DNA of 5,900 nucleotides from assembly GCA_014383605.1 (NCBI GenBank), contig JACNHM010000520.1:1-5900 (forward strand), read 5' to 3'. The translations under genes were made by a program, and so were the position numbers. The stretch comes from Chloroflexota bacterium. GTDB taxonomy: Bacteria > Chloroflexota > Anaerolineae > UBA3071. Of the stretch, positions 1-5,874 are shown piece after piece; position 1 is the first letter of the stretch, and each line of letters opens with the position of its first letter. The notes under the pieces were generated by a model. The model searched no databases, had not been told where the DNA came from, and saw nothing but the letters and a program-made list of their open reading frames with translations.

Positions 1-587
1 AGCACGTAGATGGGGATCACCACGGCCACCGGCGGCAGCATGCGCTGGGAGATCAACCAGAAGGCGATATCGCTGTTACCCAAAGATCGCTTGAAGCGCC
101 GGCCAATGGTCTGCAACAGGATGACGAGGAGGACGACGCCGACGACGATGGCTATCTGATAGGGGACTCCCAAGGTGATGGCGACGATGGCCAGCGCCAG
201 GCAGCCGATGAAGGACAGGATAGCGCCCAGGCGGGGCTGATATTGAAAGCGGGTCAGCCCGTAGGCCGCGGCTGTTCCCAGCACCAGGGCGAGCGCGGCG
301 CTGGTGAGCGAGACGATGACGGTGTTGGTGTAGGGCCGTATCGTATCGCGGCTCAGGTCGCCCACCAGGATGTACTTCCAGGCGTGCAGCGAGGGCTTAA
401 AATCCACGCCGGGCAGGTAAAACGGCCCCATGTTCACGTCAATGGGCAGCTTAAATGAGGTCACCAGCAGCCAGTAGAGGGGGAACAGCACTACCAACGC
501 CCATATCCCCAACAGCACGTACGACAACGTCATCGCCGCCGGAGATGGCGTGTGCAGTGACCGGCGCCGAAACAGTCCTTTGATCAT
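1..587 (-). CDS. Carbohydrate ABC transporter permease, MalG/UgpE type (partial, 3' end outside window)
   Basis: Inner-membrane permease of a CUT1-type sugar importer, second of the pair. Translating the minus strand from the ATG at 587 gives 195 open codons up to the window edge, starting MIKGLFRRRS. Visible parts are a first membrane segment (about residues 20-44), a periplasmic stretch with FYLPGVDF, a second segment (about 88-108) ending AAAYGLTRF, and the family motif WLISQRMLPPVAVVIPIY (about 177-194). The EAA loop that contacts the ATPase lies beyond the window. Between TRFQY and the FWLISQRMLPP motif, which are normally nearly adjacent, sit about 55 extra residues with two hydrophobic segments (about 120-141 and 143-161). 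The gene starts 2 bp after the upstream permease stop. An in-frame GTG at 593 overlaps that stop as GTGA and is an alternative start. AGGAGG lies at 598-603 and GGAG at 593-596. Family assignment is firm; substrate is unknown. Confidence 0.93.
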   Translation of the reverse strand, partial: MIKGLFRRRSLHTPSPAAMTLSYVLLGIWALVVLFPLYWLLVTSFKLPIDVNMGPFYLPGVDFKPSLHAWKYILVGDLSRDTIRPYTNTVIVSLTSAALALVLGTAAAYGLTRFQYQPRLGAILSFIGCLALAIVAITLGVPYQIAIVVGVVLLVILLQTIGRRFKRSLGNSDIAFWLISQRMLPPVAVVIPIYV

Positions 588-589
588 GA

Positions 590-1768
590 TCACTCCCCCT
601 CCTCGGCCACGCGGCTGCGAATGAGATTGACGTAGGCCATACCGATGACCGTGACGACCACCAGCAAGATGTAGGCAATGGCGGCCGAGCCGCCGAGGTC
701 GAGAGACCGCCAGCTGATGTAAGCCTGTAGTGTCAGGGACTCGGTGGCCGTGCCCGGCCCGCCATTGGTGAGCACGTTAGGCAGGTCCACGATCTTGAAG
801 GCCTCGATCATGCGGATCAGGATAACGGTGGTGCTGACGGGCAGGATCTGCGGCAGCGTGATGCTCCAGAAGATCTGCCAGCGGTTGGCCCCGTCCACCA
901 GCGCGGCCTCAATCTGTTCCATAGACTGCCCTTCCAAGGCCGCCAGCAGCACGATGAACATGAAGGGCGTCCACTGCCAGCTGTCGCCGATCATCACCGC
1001 CGCTCGCGCCCCCCAGGGATCGTTGACCCACGAATAGAGCCCCAAGCCCACCGCCTGCCAGATGGGCTGGAATGGCCCCTTGTCGGTATCGGTCAGCATG
1101 CGGAACAGATAGGCCACACCCACCGGGGTGATCATCATGGGCAGCAGGTAAACGACGCGGAAGAAGCGGCGGCCCGGCAGTCGCTGCGTGGTCAGCATGG
1201 CCAGGCCGAGCCCCAGAAGGTACTGCACGGCAATGCCCACGAACACGTAGATCAGTGTGACGACCAACGTCCCGGGCCGGCCGCCCGAGCTCAGGGTGCG
1301 CACCACCAGCCAGATGCCGAAGCTCACGACCGCCGCCGACAGAAGGCGGCCGATCAATCCGCCAACGGAACAGGCCCCGCTGCGGACATAGCGCATGAGG
1401 GACCAGACCAGGAGCGCGGCGACGAGGGCCAGCACGAGCCAACCCCAAAGCGAAGGTTTGGCCAACAGGCCCAGGAAGTGCGTCTGTTCGCTGCCGAACA
1501 GCAACTTGCGATAGTTGGCCAGCCCCACGAAGTTGATCTCGAACCCGCCCTTGACGAACCTGAAGCGTGACAGCGAGAGATAAAGGGAGAGGATTAGCGG
1601 GAAGATGGACAAAAAGAGCACGACCAGGACAGCAGGCCAGATGAAGACATTGCCAGCCGTACGTTCCGCCCATGTGGACAGCTTATGCCAGCGGCCGTTC
1701 AGAGGGAGGGCAGCCTCAGGGCCTGCCCTGGACAGAGCAGGGTTTTGGGATTGTCGTTCAACCTGCAT
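590..1768 (-). CDS. Carbohydrate ABC transporter permease, MalF/UgpA type, with extra membrane segments
   Basis: First permease of the CUT1-type importer, 392 residues, in the cytoplasmic membrane. It has a polar N-terminal tail (1-38), a first membrane segment (about 41-64, FIWPAVLVVLFLSIFPLI), the typical FVGLANYRKLL periplasmic motif (80-90), and a permease core from about residue 167. The EAA loop that docks on the ATPase is clear: EAALVDGANRWQIFWSITLP at 287-306 has the conserved EAA, G293 and the closing LP. The NGGPGTATE motif at 335-343 is also typical. Usual family members are near 290-310 residues; the excess is an insertion at about 98-165 with two hydrophobic segments (about 107-125 and 142-157), placed between the first segment and the core. 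The start is an ATG with only a weak AGGA about 8 bases upstream, in contrast to the strong sites of the other genes. It lies 97 bp after the binding-protein gene, behind a stable hairpin, so is probably expressed at a lower level. Confidence 0.95.
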   Translation of the reverse strand: MQVERQSQNPALSRAGPEAALPLNGRWHKLSTWAERTAGNVFIWPAVLVVLFLSIFPLILSLYLSLSRFRFVKGGFEINFVGLANYRKLLFGSEQTHFLGLLAKPSLWGWLVLALVAALLVWSLMRYVRSGACSVGGLIGRLLSAAVVSFGIWLVVRTLSSGGRPGTLVVTLIYVFVGIAVQYLLGLGLAMLTTQRLPGRRFFRVVYLLPMMITPVGVAYLFRMLTDTDKGPFQPIWQAVGLGLYSWVNDPWGARAAVMIGDSWQWTPFMFIVLLAALEGQSMEQIEAALVDGANRWQIFWSITLPQILPVSTTVILIRMIEAFKIVDLPNVLTNGGPGTATESLTLQAYISWRSLDLGGSAAIAYILLVVVTVIGMAYVNLIRSRVAEEGE

Positions 1769-1805
1769 GGGTCTATCCTATCTATCATAAGGAACAAAGG
1801 AGAGG

Positions 1806-1843
1806 ACCTCAAGGCCCAGCCCAGACGAGCCGGGCCTTGAGGT
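1806..1843 (-). terminator. Intergenic stem-loop between binding-protein and permease genes (partial terminator or mRNA-stabilising hairpin)
   Basis: A perfect 12-bp inverted repeat, ACCTCAAGGCCC (1806-1817) with GGGCCTTGAGGT (1832-1843), encloses a 14-base loop. It sits 23 bases after the stop of the binding-protein gene and 38 bases before the permease gene. On the minus-strand transcript it is followed by a pyrimidine-rich stretch (CCTCTCCTTTGTTCC) rather than a pure U run, so full termination is doubtful. In many sugar-importer operons a hairpin at this place protects the binding-protein message or lets only part of the polymerases through, giving binding protein in excess over permease. 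That role is inferred here; the stem itself is directly visible. Confidence 0.7.
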
Positions 1844-1865
1844 TGTCATTCAGCTTGGCGTGGAT

Positions 1866-3431
1866 CTACTTGGTGACACCAAGCGTGGCGCGATAGGCTG
1901 CGAGTTGCCCCTCGCGACCGATTTCTTCAGTGAGCTCCTCCCAGCCATTGTAGATCTGCTGCATGGCCTCTTCTTTGGTGAGCTCACCGGCCAGGAACTG
2001 GCTGATGGTGGTGTCCAGCACGACTCCCTGGTAGCGCTGGTTCTGCGGGATGCGCAGGTCCAGCACCATGTTCGGGCTGGCCAGGCTGGCCTCGATGGCG
2101 CCGAGGTAGTTGCTGGCCGCTGCGGGGCTCATGCCCGCTTCCACCCACGCCTGGCGGTTCAGGAACTGCGAGGTGCGGTAGGGGTTGTAGCCCGTCTTGC
2201 CGATGGTGACGTCCACGTTGGACTGCGCCGGCTGGCACATGTAGGAGAAGAAGTCGTAGGCCGCGGCCTTGACTTTGGGATCGGCGGCGGCGTTGATCCC
2301 GCCCGACCAGCCACCGAAGGCCGCGAACGGTGCATGGTTCACCCCATTGACGGCATAGGGACAGGTGGTCGCGTCGCAGTCCACCAACTGGCCGGTGGCC
2401 CGGTCGAGCACCTTGGCAGTGCCAGGCAAGATGACGGCGCCGGTCTTGTCCATCACCACCGAGGTTTCGGGGTCAATGGCCAGTGTGCCGATGTCTCCCC
2501 AGTCCACGGAGAGGGCGCAGCGGCCAGAGGTAAAGAGTGAGCGCGTGTCGCCGACGTCAAGGTTCAGCTCATCTGGCGGGCCATAGCCGGTGGTTTCTTT
2601 GTAGACATCCAGCGCGGCGGCAAAGGCCTCGTTGTTCACCAGAGGCTCCAGCGTCTCGGTGTCGAAGAAGGACCCTTGACCTGTGCCCTGGCTCTGCAGG
2701 AAGCCGGCGGCCACCGACCAGATCATCCAGTAGGCCTGGGCGCCTCGTTTCTTGGAAATGCACGAGCCATAGTCGGGGTCGCCATCCCCGTTGAGGTCCT
2801 TGCCGTGGAAGGCTGCTGCGATGTTGATGTAGTCCTCCCACGTCTCCGGCGGTTCCAACCCCTCCTGCTCCAGCAGGTCGCTGCGGTAGTAGACCATCTG
2901 GAAGTCGCCGTCCAGCGGGATGGTGTAGGTGCGGCCCTCATAGGTGGCGCTGAAGTCGCGGAAGAAGGGTGCAACGTCTTCCCACTCCAGTGCCTCGTCG
3001 GCCCCCACCAGGTCGGTCAGGTCCTCCAGGTAGCCGGGGACGATGTAGTCCACCATCCACTGCGGCGCGAACACGAAGGCATCGAAGGCGTTCGTCCCCG
3101 TGGCCAGGTCGGTCAGAATCTTCGTGTATAGGTCGCTGAAGGGCACGATGATCACATTGATCTTCGCCCCGGTCAGCGCGGTGAAGTCGGGGCCGCGCCG
3201 CTGCAGCGGCTCGGCGATCTGTGGGCCGGTGAAGGTGATGATGTCAACCTCCACGCCCTCGTAAGGCTTCACCTCAGGAACAGGCGTCGCCTCCACGACG
3301 ACGGTCTGCACCACCTGCTTCTCCACCACCACTTCCTTCGGCACCTCGATGACCTGAGGGGGTGCCGGACAGCCGGCCAGGACAACGAGCAGGCTGCAAG
3401 CGACCAACGCAGCAAACAGTTTGCGGTACAT
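1866..3431 (-). CDS. Extracellular solute-binding lipoprotein of a sugar ABC importer (family 1 type)
   Basis: Captures a sugar outside the membrane and delivers it to the two permeases encoded downstream. The 521-residue protein starts with a lipoprotein signal: MYRK, a hydrophobic stretch, and lipobox L18-A19-G20-C21, where C21 would be lipidated. Residues 22-56 form a spacer rich in Val, Glu, Lys and Pro (EVVVEK, TVVVEATP). The mature domain (about 58-521) has features of family 1 sugar-binding proteins: ALTGAKINVI near 85-94, YTIPLDGDFQMVYYRSDLL (169-187), PPETWEDY (194-201) and a C-terminal helical region. D212-D220 reads DLNGDGDPD, an EF-hand-like calcium-binding loop. Besides C21 the mature part has five cysteines (224, 305, 352, 357, 399), so disulfides are possible. 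The start is supported by AAGGAGG five bases upstream of the ATG and by the signal peptide. Sugar specificity cannot be assigned. Confidence 0.95.
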   Translation of the reverse strand: MYRKLFAALVACSLLVVLAGCPAPPQVIEVPKEVVVEKQVVQTVVVEATPVPEVKPYEGVEVDIITFTGPQIAEPLQRRGPDFTALTGAKINVIIVPFSDLYTKILTDLATGTNAFDAFVFAPQWMVDYIVPGYLEDLTDLVGADEALEWEDVAPFFRDFSATYEGRTYTIPLDGDFQMVYYRSDLLEQEGLEPPETWEDYINIAAAFHGKDLNGDGDPDYGSCISKKRGAQAYWMIWSVAAGFLQSQGTGQGSFFDTETLEPLVNNEAFAAALDVYKETTGYGPPDELNLDVGDTRSLFTSGRCALSVDWGDIGTLAIDPETSVVMDKTGAVILPGTAKVLDRATGQLVDCDATTCPYAVNGVNHAPFAAFGGWSGGINAAADPKVKAAAYDFFSYMCQPAQSNVDVTIGKTGYNPYRTSQFLNRQAWVEAGMSPAAASNYLGAIEASLASPNMVLDLRIPQNQRYQGVVLDTTISQFLAGELTKEEAMQQIYNGWEELTEEIGREGQLAAYRATLGVTK

Positions 3432-3436
3432 CTTTT

Positions 3437-3443
3437 CCTCCTT
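3437..3443 (-). promoter_or_regulatory. Ribosome binding site of the solute-binding protein gene
   Basis: The minus strand reads AAGGAGG followed by AAAAG and the ATG at 3431, a near-ideal Shine-Dalgarno with five-base spacing. It fixes the start and predicts strong translation, fitting a binding protein needed in large amounts; the next gene has only a weak AGGA. Confidence 0.85.
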
Positions 3444-3459
3444 GGTTTGTTGAGAGAGC

Positions 3460-3474
3460 GGGGTGAGCTACCCC
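3460..3474 (-). promoter_or_regulatory. Small stem-loop in the 5' leader of the binding-protein gene
   Basis: GGGGT (3460-3464) and ACCCC (3470-3474) form a five-pair, mostly GC stem with a five-base loop. In the minus-strand transcript it lies 16 bases upstream of the AAGGAGG ribosome binding site. It could stabilise the message 5' end or be part of a larger leader fold. On the plus strand it is followed by TTTT and looks like a mini-terminator, but no plus-strand gene ends here. Confidence 0.4.
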
Positions 3475-3522
3475 TTTTGGCTATGCCCCACGGAAAACAG
3501 GCAGGAGCGGCTGGGGCGTGTC

Positions 3523-3558
3523 CTATCCCTGCCTCGTCCACGCTGGACGGTTGGTCAT
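3523..3558 (-). CDS. Possible 11-residue leader peptide (MTNRPAWTRQG)
   Basis: An ATG at 3558 opens an 11-codon frame ending at TAG (3523-3525), in the leader of the binding-protein gene. It is preceded by an exceptionally long Shine-Dalgarno-like match (3570-3585), but GGAGG lies 17 bases from the ATG, more than the usual 5-10. An in-frame GTG at 3576 overlaps the Shine-Dalgarno and would lengthen the peptide by six residues. The frame could be a translated leader that tunes downstream expression, or chance. Nothing in the peptide, such as a run of one amino acid, points to an attenuation mechanism. Confidence 0.2.
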   Translation of the reverse strand: MTNRPAWTRQG

Positions 3559-3569
3559 CTTGTTGCTGC

Positions 3570-3585
3570 GGATCACCTCCTTTCT
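3570..3585 (-). promoter_or_regulatory. Extended Shine-Dalgarno-like sequence complementary to the 16S rRNA 3' tail
   Basis: The minus strand reads AGAAAGGAGGTGATCC, so the plus strand reads GGATCACCTCCTTTCT, which matches the conserved 3' end of bacterial 16S rRNA genes for all 16 bases (tail form as in Bacillus). An mRNA carrying the minus-strand version could pair with the whole anti-Shine-Dalgarno tail, well beyond the usual 4-7 pairs. It lies 138 bases upstream of the binding-protein start, so it is not that gene's direct ribosome binding site. It may serve the short leader ORF or act as a ribosome standby or pausing site. Confidence 0.4.
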
Positions 3586-3649
3586 GGACAAAGCTCTCAC
3601 TTGCAGAAACGGCCAAGGCGCAATGTCCCGCTGGGCCATTCGCCGCCGG

Positions 3650-5818
3650 CTACACGTCCTTTCCCAGAGATCCATAGCGGCCATGCCTATGCACCGCCTG
3701 GGTCATGGCCACGAAGTTCTCTGGCGGAATGCCCTCTATGATGCCATTGGAGGAGCTGAGCACGTAGCCACCGCCAGGGGCTAGCTCGACGCAGTACTCC
3801 CGAACCCTCTCTTCGATCTCTTCGCGGCGGCCATAAGCCAGCAGAGTGGTGGGGATATTCCCCATCAAGGCCATTCGGCCATTCCAGCGCCTCTTGATGT
3901 CGAAGATGTCGTTGCATTCGGGCACTAGCGGATGGACGGCGTCGAATCCAATGTCATGCAAGATGGACAACACACCATCCAATTTCCCGTCGCTGTGCAT
4001 GGCCACCAGCTTGCCATGCTCCTTGGCGGGCGCAATCAATCGCTGCATGCGCCGGGGAAAGACTTCCATGAACAGATCAGCAGGAATCCTCAGCCCCGCA
4101 CAGCGAGCGACGTCGTCGTTGACCATGACCAGGGCCAGGTCGTCGGCGAAGCGGTCGCACACCACGCGCATGACCTTCTCCTGGTTTTCCACAATGATGT
4201 CCATCAATTGCTCGAGGACAGGCTGCTGATCGCGGAACCCTGGAAGGGAGGCCTCCACAACGGCAGCCGCCAGAGCCGTGTCCAGAAAAGAACTGAAGCT
4301 GGCAATGATGCCCACACTGGTTCCCTGGGCGGCGCGCAGATAGCGCTCCAGAGTGCTGAGTTGGTCGGCCAGCGACGGCGGCCGTGGCAGATCATCGGGG
4401 GCGGTGCCCTGGGGTCGCCAGGAGAAATCGCAGGGCACGGCGTCCATGCCCAGGCGCAAAGCGAATTCCACGCGATCCTCAGGGGCGATGGAGTCTCCGC
4501 CCACTTTGGCGCCGACGACATCATACGCCAGCTCGTGCTCCAAGACGTATTCGTACACCGCCTGGCTGGTGACCTGCAATTCGAGGTGCGGCAGCCTGTC
4601 AGCCTCTTGATGCTGAAGCACCTGGAGCAAGCGGTGGACATCGGATTTATTGCAATCTGAAAGCCGCCCCGGCCTGCGGGAAGCCAGTGTGACCCTTTCC
4701 CCGGTGCAAGCGGAGAGATCATGCCGTTCCTCGGGGCTGAGTGGCTTGACCATGCTGCTGCGCACCGCATCCCCCCTGGGAAGCGGCAGACTGAAGATAC
4801 GCTCCTCGCCATCCCGCAGCGTGCTGCCGCAGGAATGGCGCACGATGAGGCGCGACGGCAACACCACGTGACGGGGCTGTAAACTCACCTCGCTGTCCAG
4901 CCGGCTGAGCAGCAACTGGGCGGCGTTGACCCCCATGTCGTAGGCGGGTTGGGCCACGACGGTGAGGAAGGGGAAGAAGCGAGAGGCCGTGGGGAAATCG
5001 TCATAGCAGACCAGAGCGATGTCCTGCGGAATGCGCAGCCCGCGCTTCTCCAGGGCGGCGATGACGCCCATGGCGATGGCGTTGTTGGCCGCAAAGATGG
5101 CCGTGGGCCCCAGGCCGTCCTGGAGCAGTTGATCGGTGAGCTCTTCGCCCGAGGCCAGGCGGAACTCCCCTCGCTTGATCAGCCGCGCATCCAGCGCAAT
5201 GCCTGCCTCGGCCAAGGCGATGCAGTAGCCAGCGACGCGATCCTCGGCCGTCGAGGTGCTCGCCGCGCCAGACACCATGGCGATCCGCCGGTGACCCAGG
5301 CTGATGACGTGCTGGACCAAGGCTCGTGCACCGGAGACCGAATCGCCGCCTACCGAATCAACGTCCCAGCCCTCAATGCGCCGATCAATGAGCACCGTGG
5401 GGATGTTCCGCTGTCGCAGCTTGTCCAGATGTCTCGCCTCGGAATCATAAGGGGCAATGATCACTCCGTCCACTTGCTGGCTGATGAGGAAATCCAGATA
5501 ACGAAGCTGCTTGGCCAGGTTCTCGTCGGTGTTGCAGAGAAACACGGAGTAGTCGTGGCGGTGGGCGACGTCTTCCACCCCCCTGGCCACAGTGGTCCAG
5601 AAGGTATTGGTGATGTCGGAGACTACCAGAGCCAGCGAGCGTGTGCGCTTGGAGCGCAGGCTCTGCGCCACGGCGCTGGGCACGTAGCCCAGTTCCTGGA
5701 TGGCGCGCTCCACCCTCTCGCGGGTGGCTGGACGCACGTTCTTGGCGCCCTGGATGACGCGCGAAACCGTGGCTGGGGAAACACCTGCCCGTTTGGCGAC
5801 ATCGCTGATGGTTGGCAA
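3650..5818 (-). CDS. Fusion of a LacI-family transcriptional regulator with a uroporphyrinogen-decarboxylase-like domain
   Basis: Probable sugar-responsive regulator of the locus with an attached enzyme-like domain, 722 residues. Residues 3-22 form the HTH (TISDVAKRAGVSPATVSRVI); 46-60 hold the hinge helix with L54, the residue type that intercalates at the central CG of LacI operators. Residues 61-333 are the sugar-sensor domain (SLALVVSDITNTFW, QQVDGVIIAP, GHRRIAMVSG, IALVCYDDFP), ending in the typical LPSRLIVRHSCGS. A linker of about 60 residues follows. Residues 393-716 match the URO-D superfamily over its full length: RLLQVLQHQEADRLPHLEL, VMVNDDVARCAG, HSDGKLDGVL, GFDAVHPLVPE, LMGNIPTTLLAYG, LAPGGGYVLSSSNGI and IPPENFVAM. 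Plain LacI proteins are near 340 residues. The HemE arginine-rich N-terminal motif is absent, so this is not the haem enzyme. The start is TTG at 5818, chosen for the AAGGAG six bases upstream and the canonical MPTISDVAKR N-terminus. The frame is open across the junction with no sign of a frameshift. Ligand and enzymatic activity are unknown. Confidence 0.93.
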   Translation of the reverse strand: MPTISDVAKRAGVSPATVSRVIQGAKNVRPATRERVERAIQELGYVPSAVAQSLRSKRTRSLALVVSDITNTFWTTVARGVEDVAHRHDYSVFLCNTDENLAKQLRYLDFLISQQVDGVIIAPYDSEARHLDKLRQRNIPTVLIDRRIEGWDVDSVGGDSVSGARALVQHVISLGHRRIAMVSGAASTSTAEDRVAGYCIALAEAGIALDARLIKRGEFRLASGEELTDQLLQDGLGPTAIFAANNAIAMGVIAALEKRGLRIPQDIALVCYDDFPTASRFFPFLTVVAQPAYDMGVNAAQLLLSRLDSEVSLQPRHVVLPSRLIVRHSCGSTLRDGEERIFSLPLPRGDAVRSSMVKPLSPEERHDLSACTGERVTLASRRPGRLSDCNKSDVHRLLQVLQHQEADRLPHLELQVTSQAVYEYVLEHELAYDVVGAKVGGDSIAPEDRVEFALRLGMDAVPCDFSWRPQGTAPDDLPRPPSLADQLSTLERYLRAAQGTSVGIIASFSSFLDTALAAAVVEASLPGFRDQQPVLEQLMDIIVENQEKVMRVVCDRFADDLALVMVNDDVARCAGLRIPADLFMEVFPRRMQRLIAPAKEHGKLVAMHSDGKLDGVLSILHDIGFDAVHPLVPECNDIFDIKRRWNGRMALMGNIPTTLLAYGRREEIEERVREYCVELAPGGGYVLSSSNGIIEGIPPENFVAMTQAVHRHGRYGSLGKDV

Positions 5819-5824
5819 TGGTCG

Positions 5825-5830
5825 CTCCTT
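5825..5830 (-). promoter_or_regulatory. Ribosome binding site deciding the TTG start of the LacI/URO-D gene
   Basis: AAGGAG on the minus strand is followed by six bases (CGACCA) and TTG at 5818. No in-frame ATG lies nearby upstream, and the encoded N-terminus from the TTG matches the usual LacI-family start exactly. The site is therefore good evidence for a non-ATG start. Confidence 0.8.
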
Positions 5831-5848
5831 GGGGATACAGAGGACAAC

Positions 5849-5864
5849 GCAGTGAAGCAGTGAA
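5849..5864. repeat. Tandem duplication of the 8-mer GCAGTGAA
   Basis: GCAGTGAA occurs twice back to back (5849-5856 and 5857-5864). The second copy runs into the AAACCGGTTT palindrome. It may be a small slippage duplication in the promoter region; no function is visible. Confidence 0.6.
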
Positions 5865-5874
5865 ACCGGTTTAT
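5861..5874. promoter_or_regulatory. Candidate LacI-family operator with a CCGG centre
   Basis: TGAAACCGGTTTAT contains the perfect 10-bp palindrome AAACCGGTTT (5863-5872) centred on CG. LacI-family operators typically are 14-18 bp palindromes with A/T-rich arms and a central CG. The element lies 43 bases upstream of the TTG start of a LacI-type gene, the normal place for autoregulation. Binding is inferred, not shown. Confidence 0.55.

Larger units (their letters stand above)
3432..3649 (-). other. 218-bp leader region between the LacI/URO-D gene and the binding-protein gene
   Basis: No protein-coding gene of normal size fits here. From right to left it holds a weak imperfect stem (3617-3644), a sequence complementary to the 16S rRNA 3' tail (3570-3585), a possible 11-codon leader ORF (3523-3558), an inverted repeat CGTCCA/TGGACG with a 3-base centre (3535-3549), a small hairpin (3460-3474) and the ribosome binding site of the binding-protein gene. 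I see no convincing -35/-10 pair, so I cannot tell whether the importer genes have their own promoter or are read from the regulator's. The length of the gap suggests the former or a regulated leader. Confidence 0.6.

Noticed and set aside
909..1673. Minus-strand open frame of 254 codons inside the first permease gene
   Set aside because: Overlaps the permease in another frame; the translation lacks membrane segments and is rich in Arg, Gly and Pro, typical of a shifted frame.
1860..2540. Plus-strand open frame of 226 codons opposite the binding-protein gene
   Set aside because: Antisense shadow; composition reflects the codon bias of the real gene.
3485..3517. Inverted repeat GCCCCA/TGGGGC
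   Set aside because: Only six pairs across a 21-base loop; expected by chance in GC-rich sequence.
3535..3549. CGTCCA/TGGACG palindrome as a LacI operator for the binding-protein gene
   Set aside because: It has an odd three-base centre and no resemblance to the TGAAAA-type elements upstream of the regulator.
3570..3585. Fragment of a 16S rRNA gene on the plus strand
   Set aside because: The match stops at 16 bases; the sequence to the left (CTTGTTGCTGC) does not continue as the 16S 3' region, so this is not an rRNA remnant.
3269..3616. Minus-strand frame of 115 codons spanning the leader and the start of the binding-protein gene
   Set aside because: Starts at TTG without a well-spaced ribosome site and runs out of frame through the lipoprotein signal sequence.
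3617..3644. Terminator after the LacI/URO-D gene
   Set aside because: The stem GGCG-CAATG/CATT-CGCC is imperfect with a bulge and is not followed by a U run on the minus strand.
3932..4660. Plus-strand open frame of 242 codons opposite the URO-D domain
   Set aside because: Antisense shadow of a conserved coding region; no family motif visible.
4949..5863. Plus-strand open frame of 304 codons opposite the LacI half of the regulator
   Set aside because: It lies antisense to a clearly conserved domain, has no recognisable motif, and long antisense frames are expected in GC-rich coding DNA.
5849..5864. Start of a CRISPR or satellite array
   Set aside because: Only two contiguous 8-mers without spacers.
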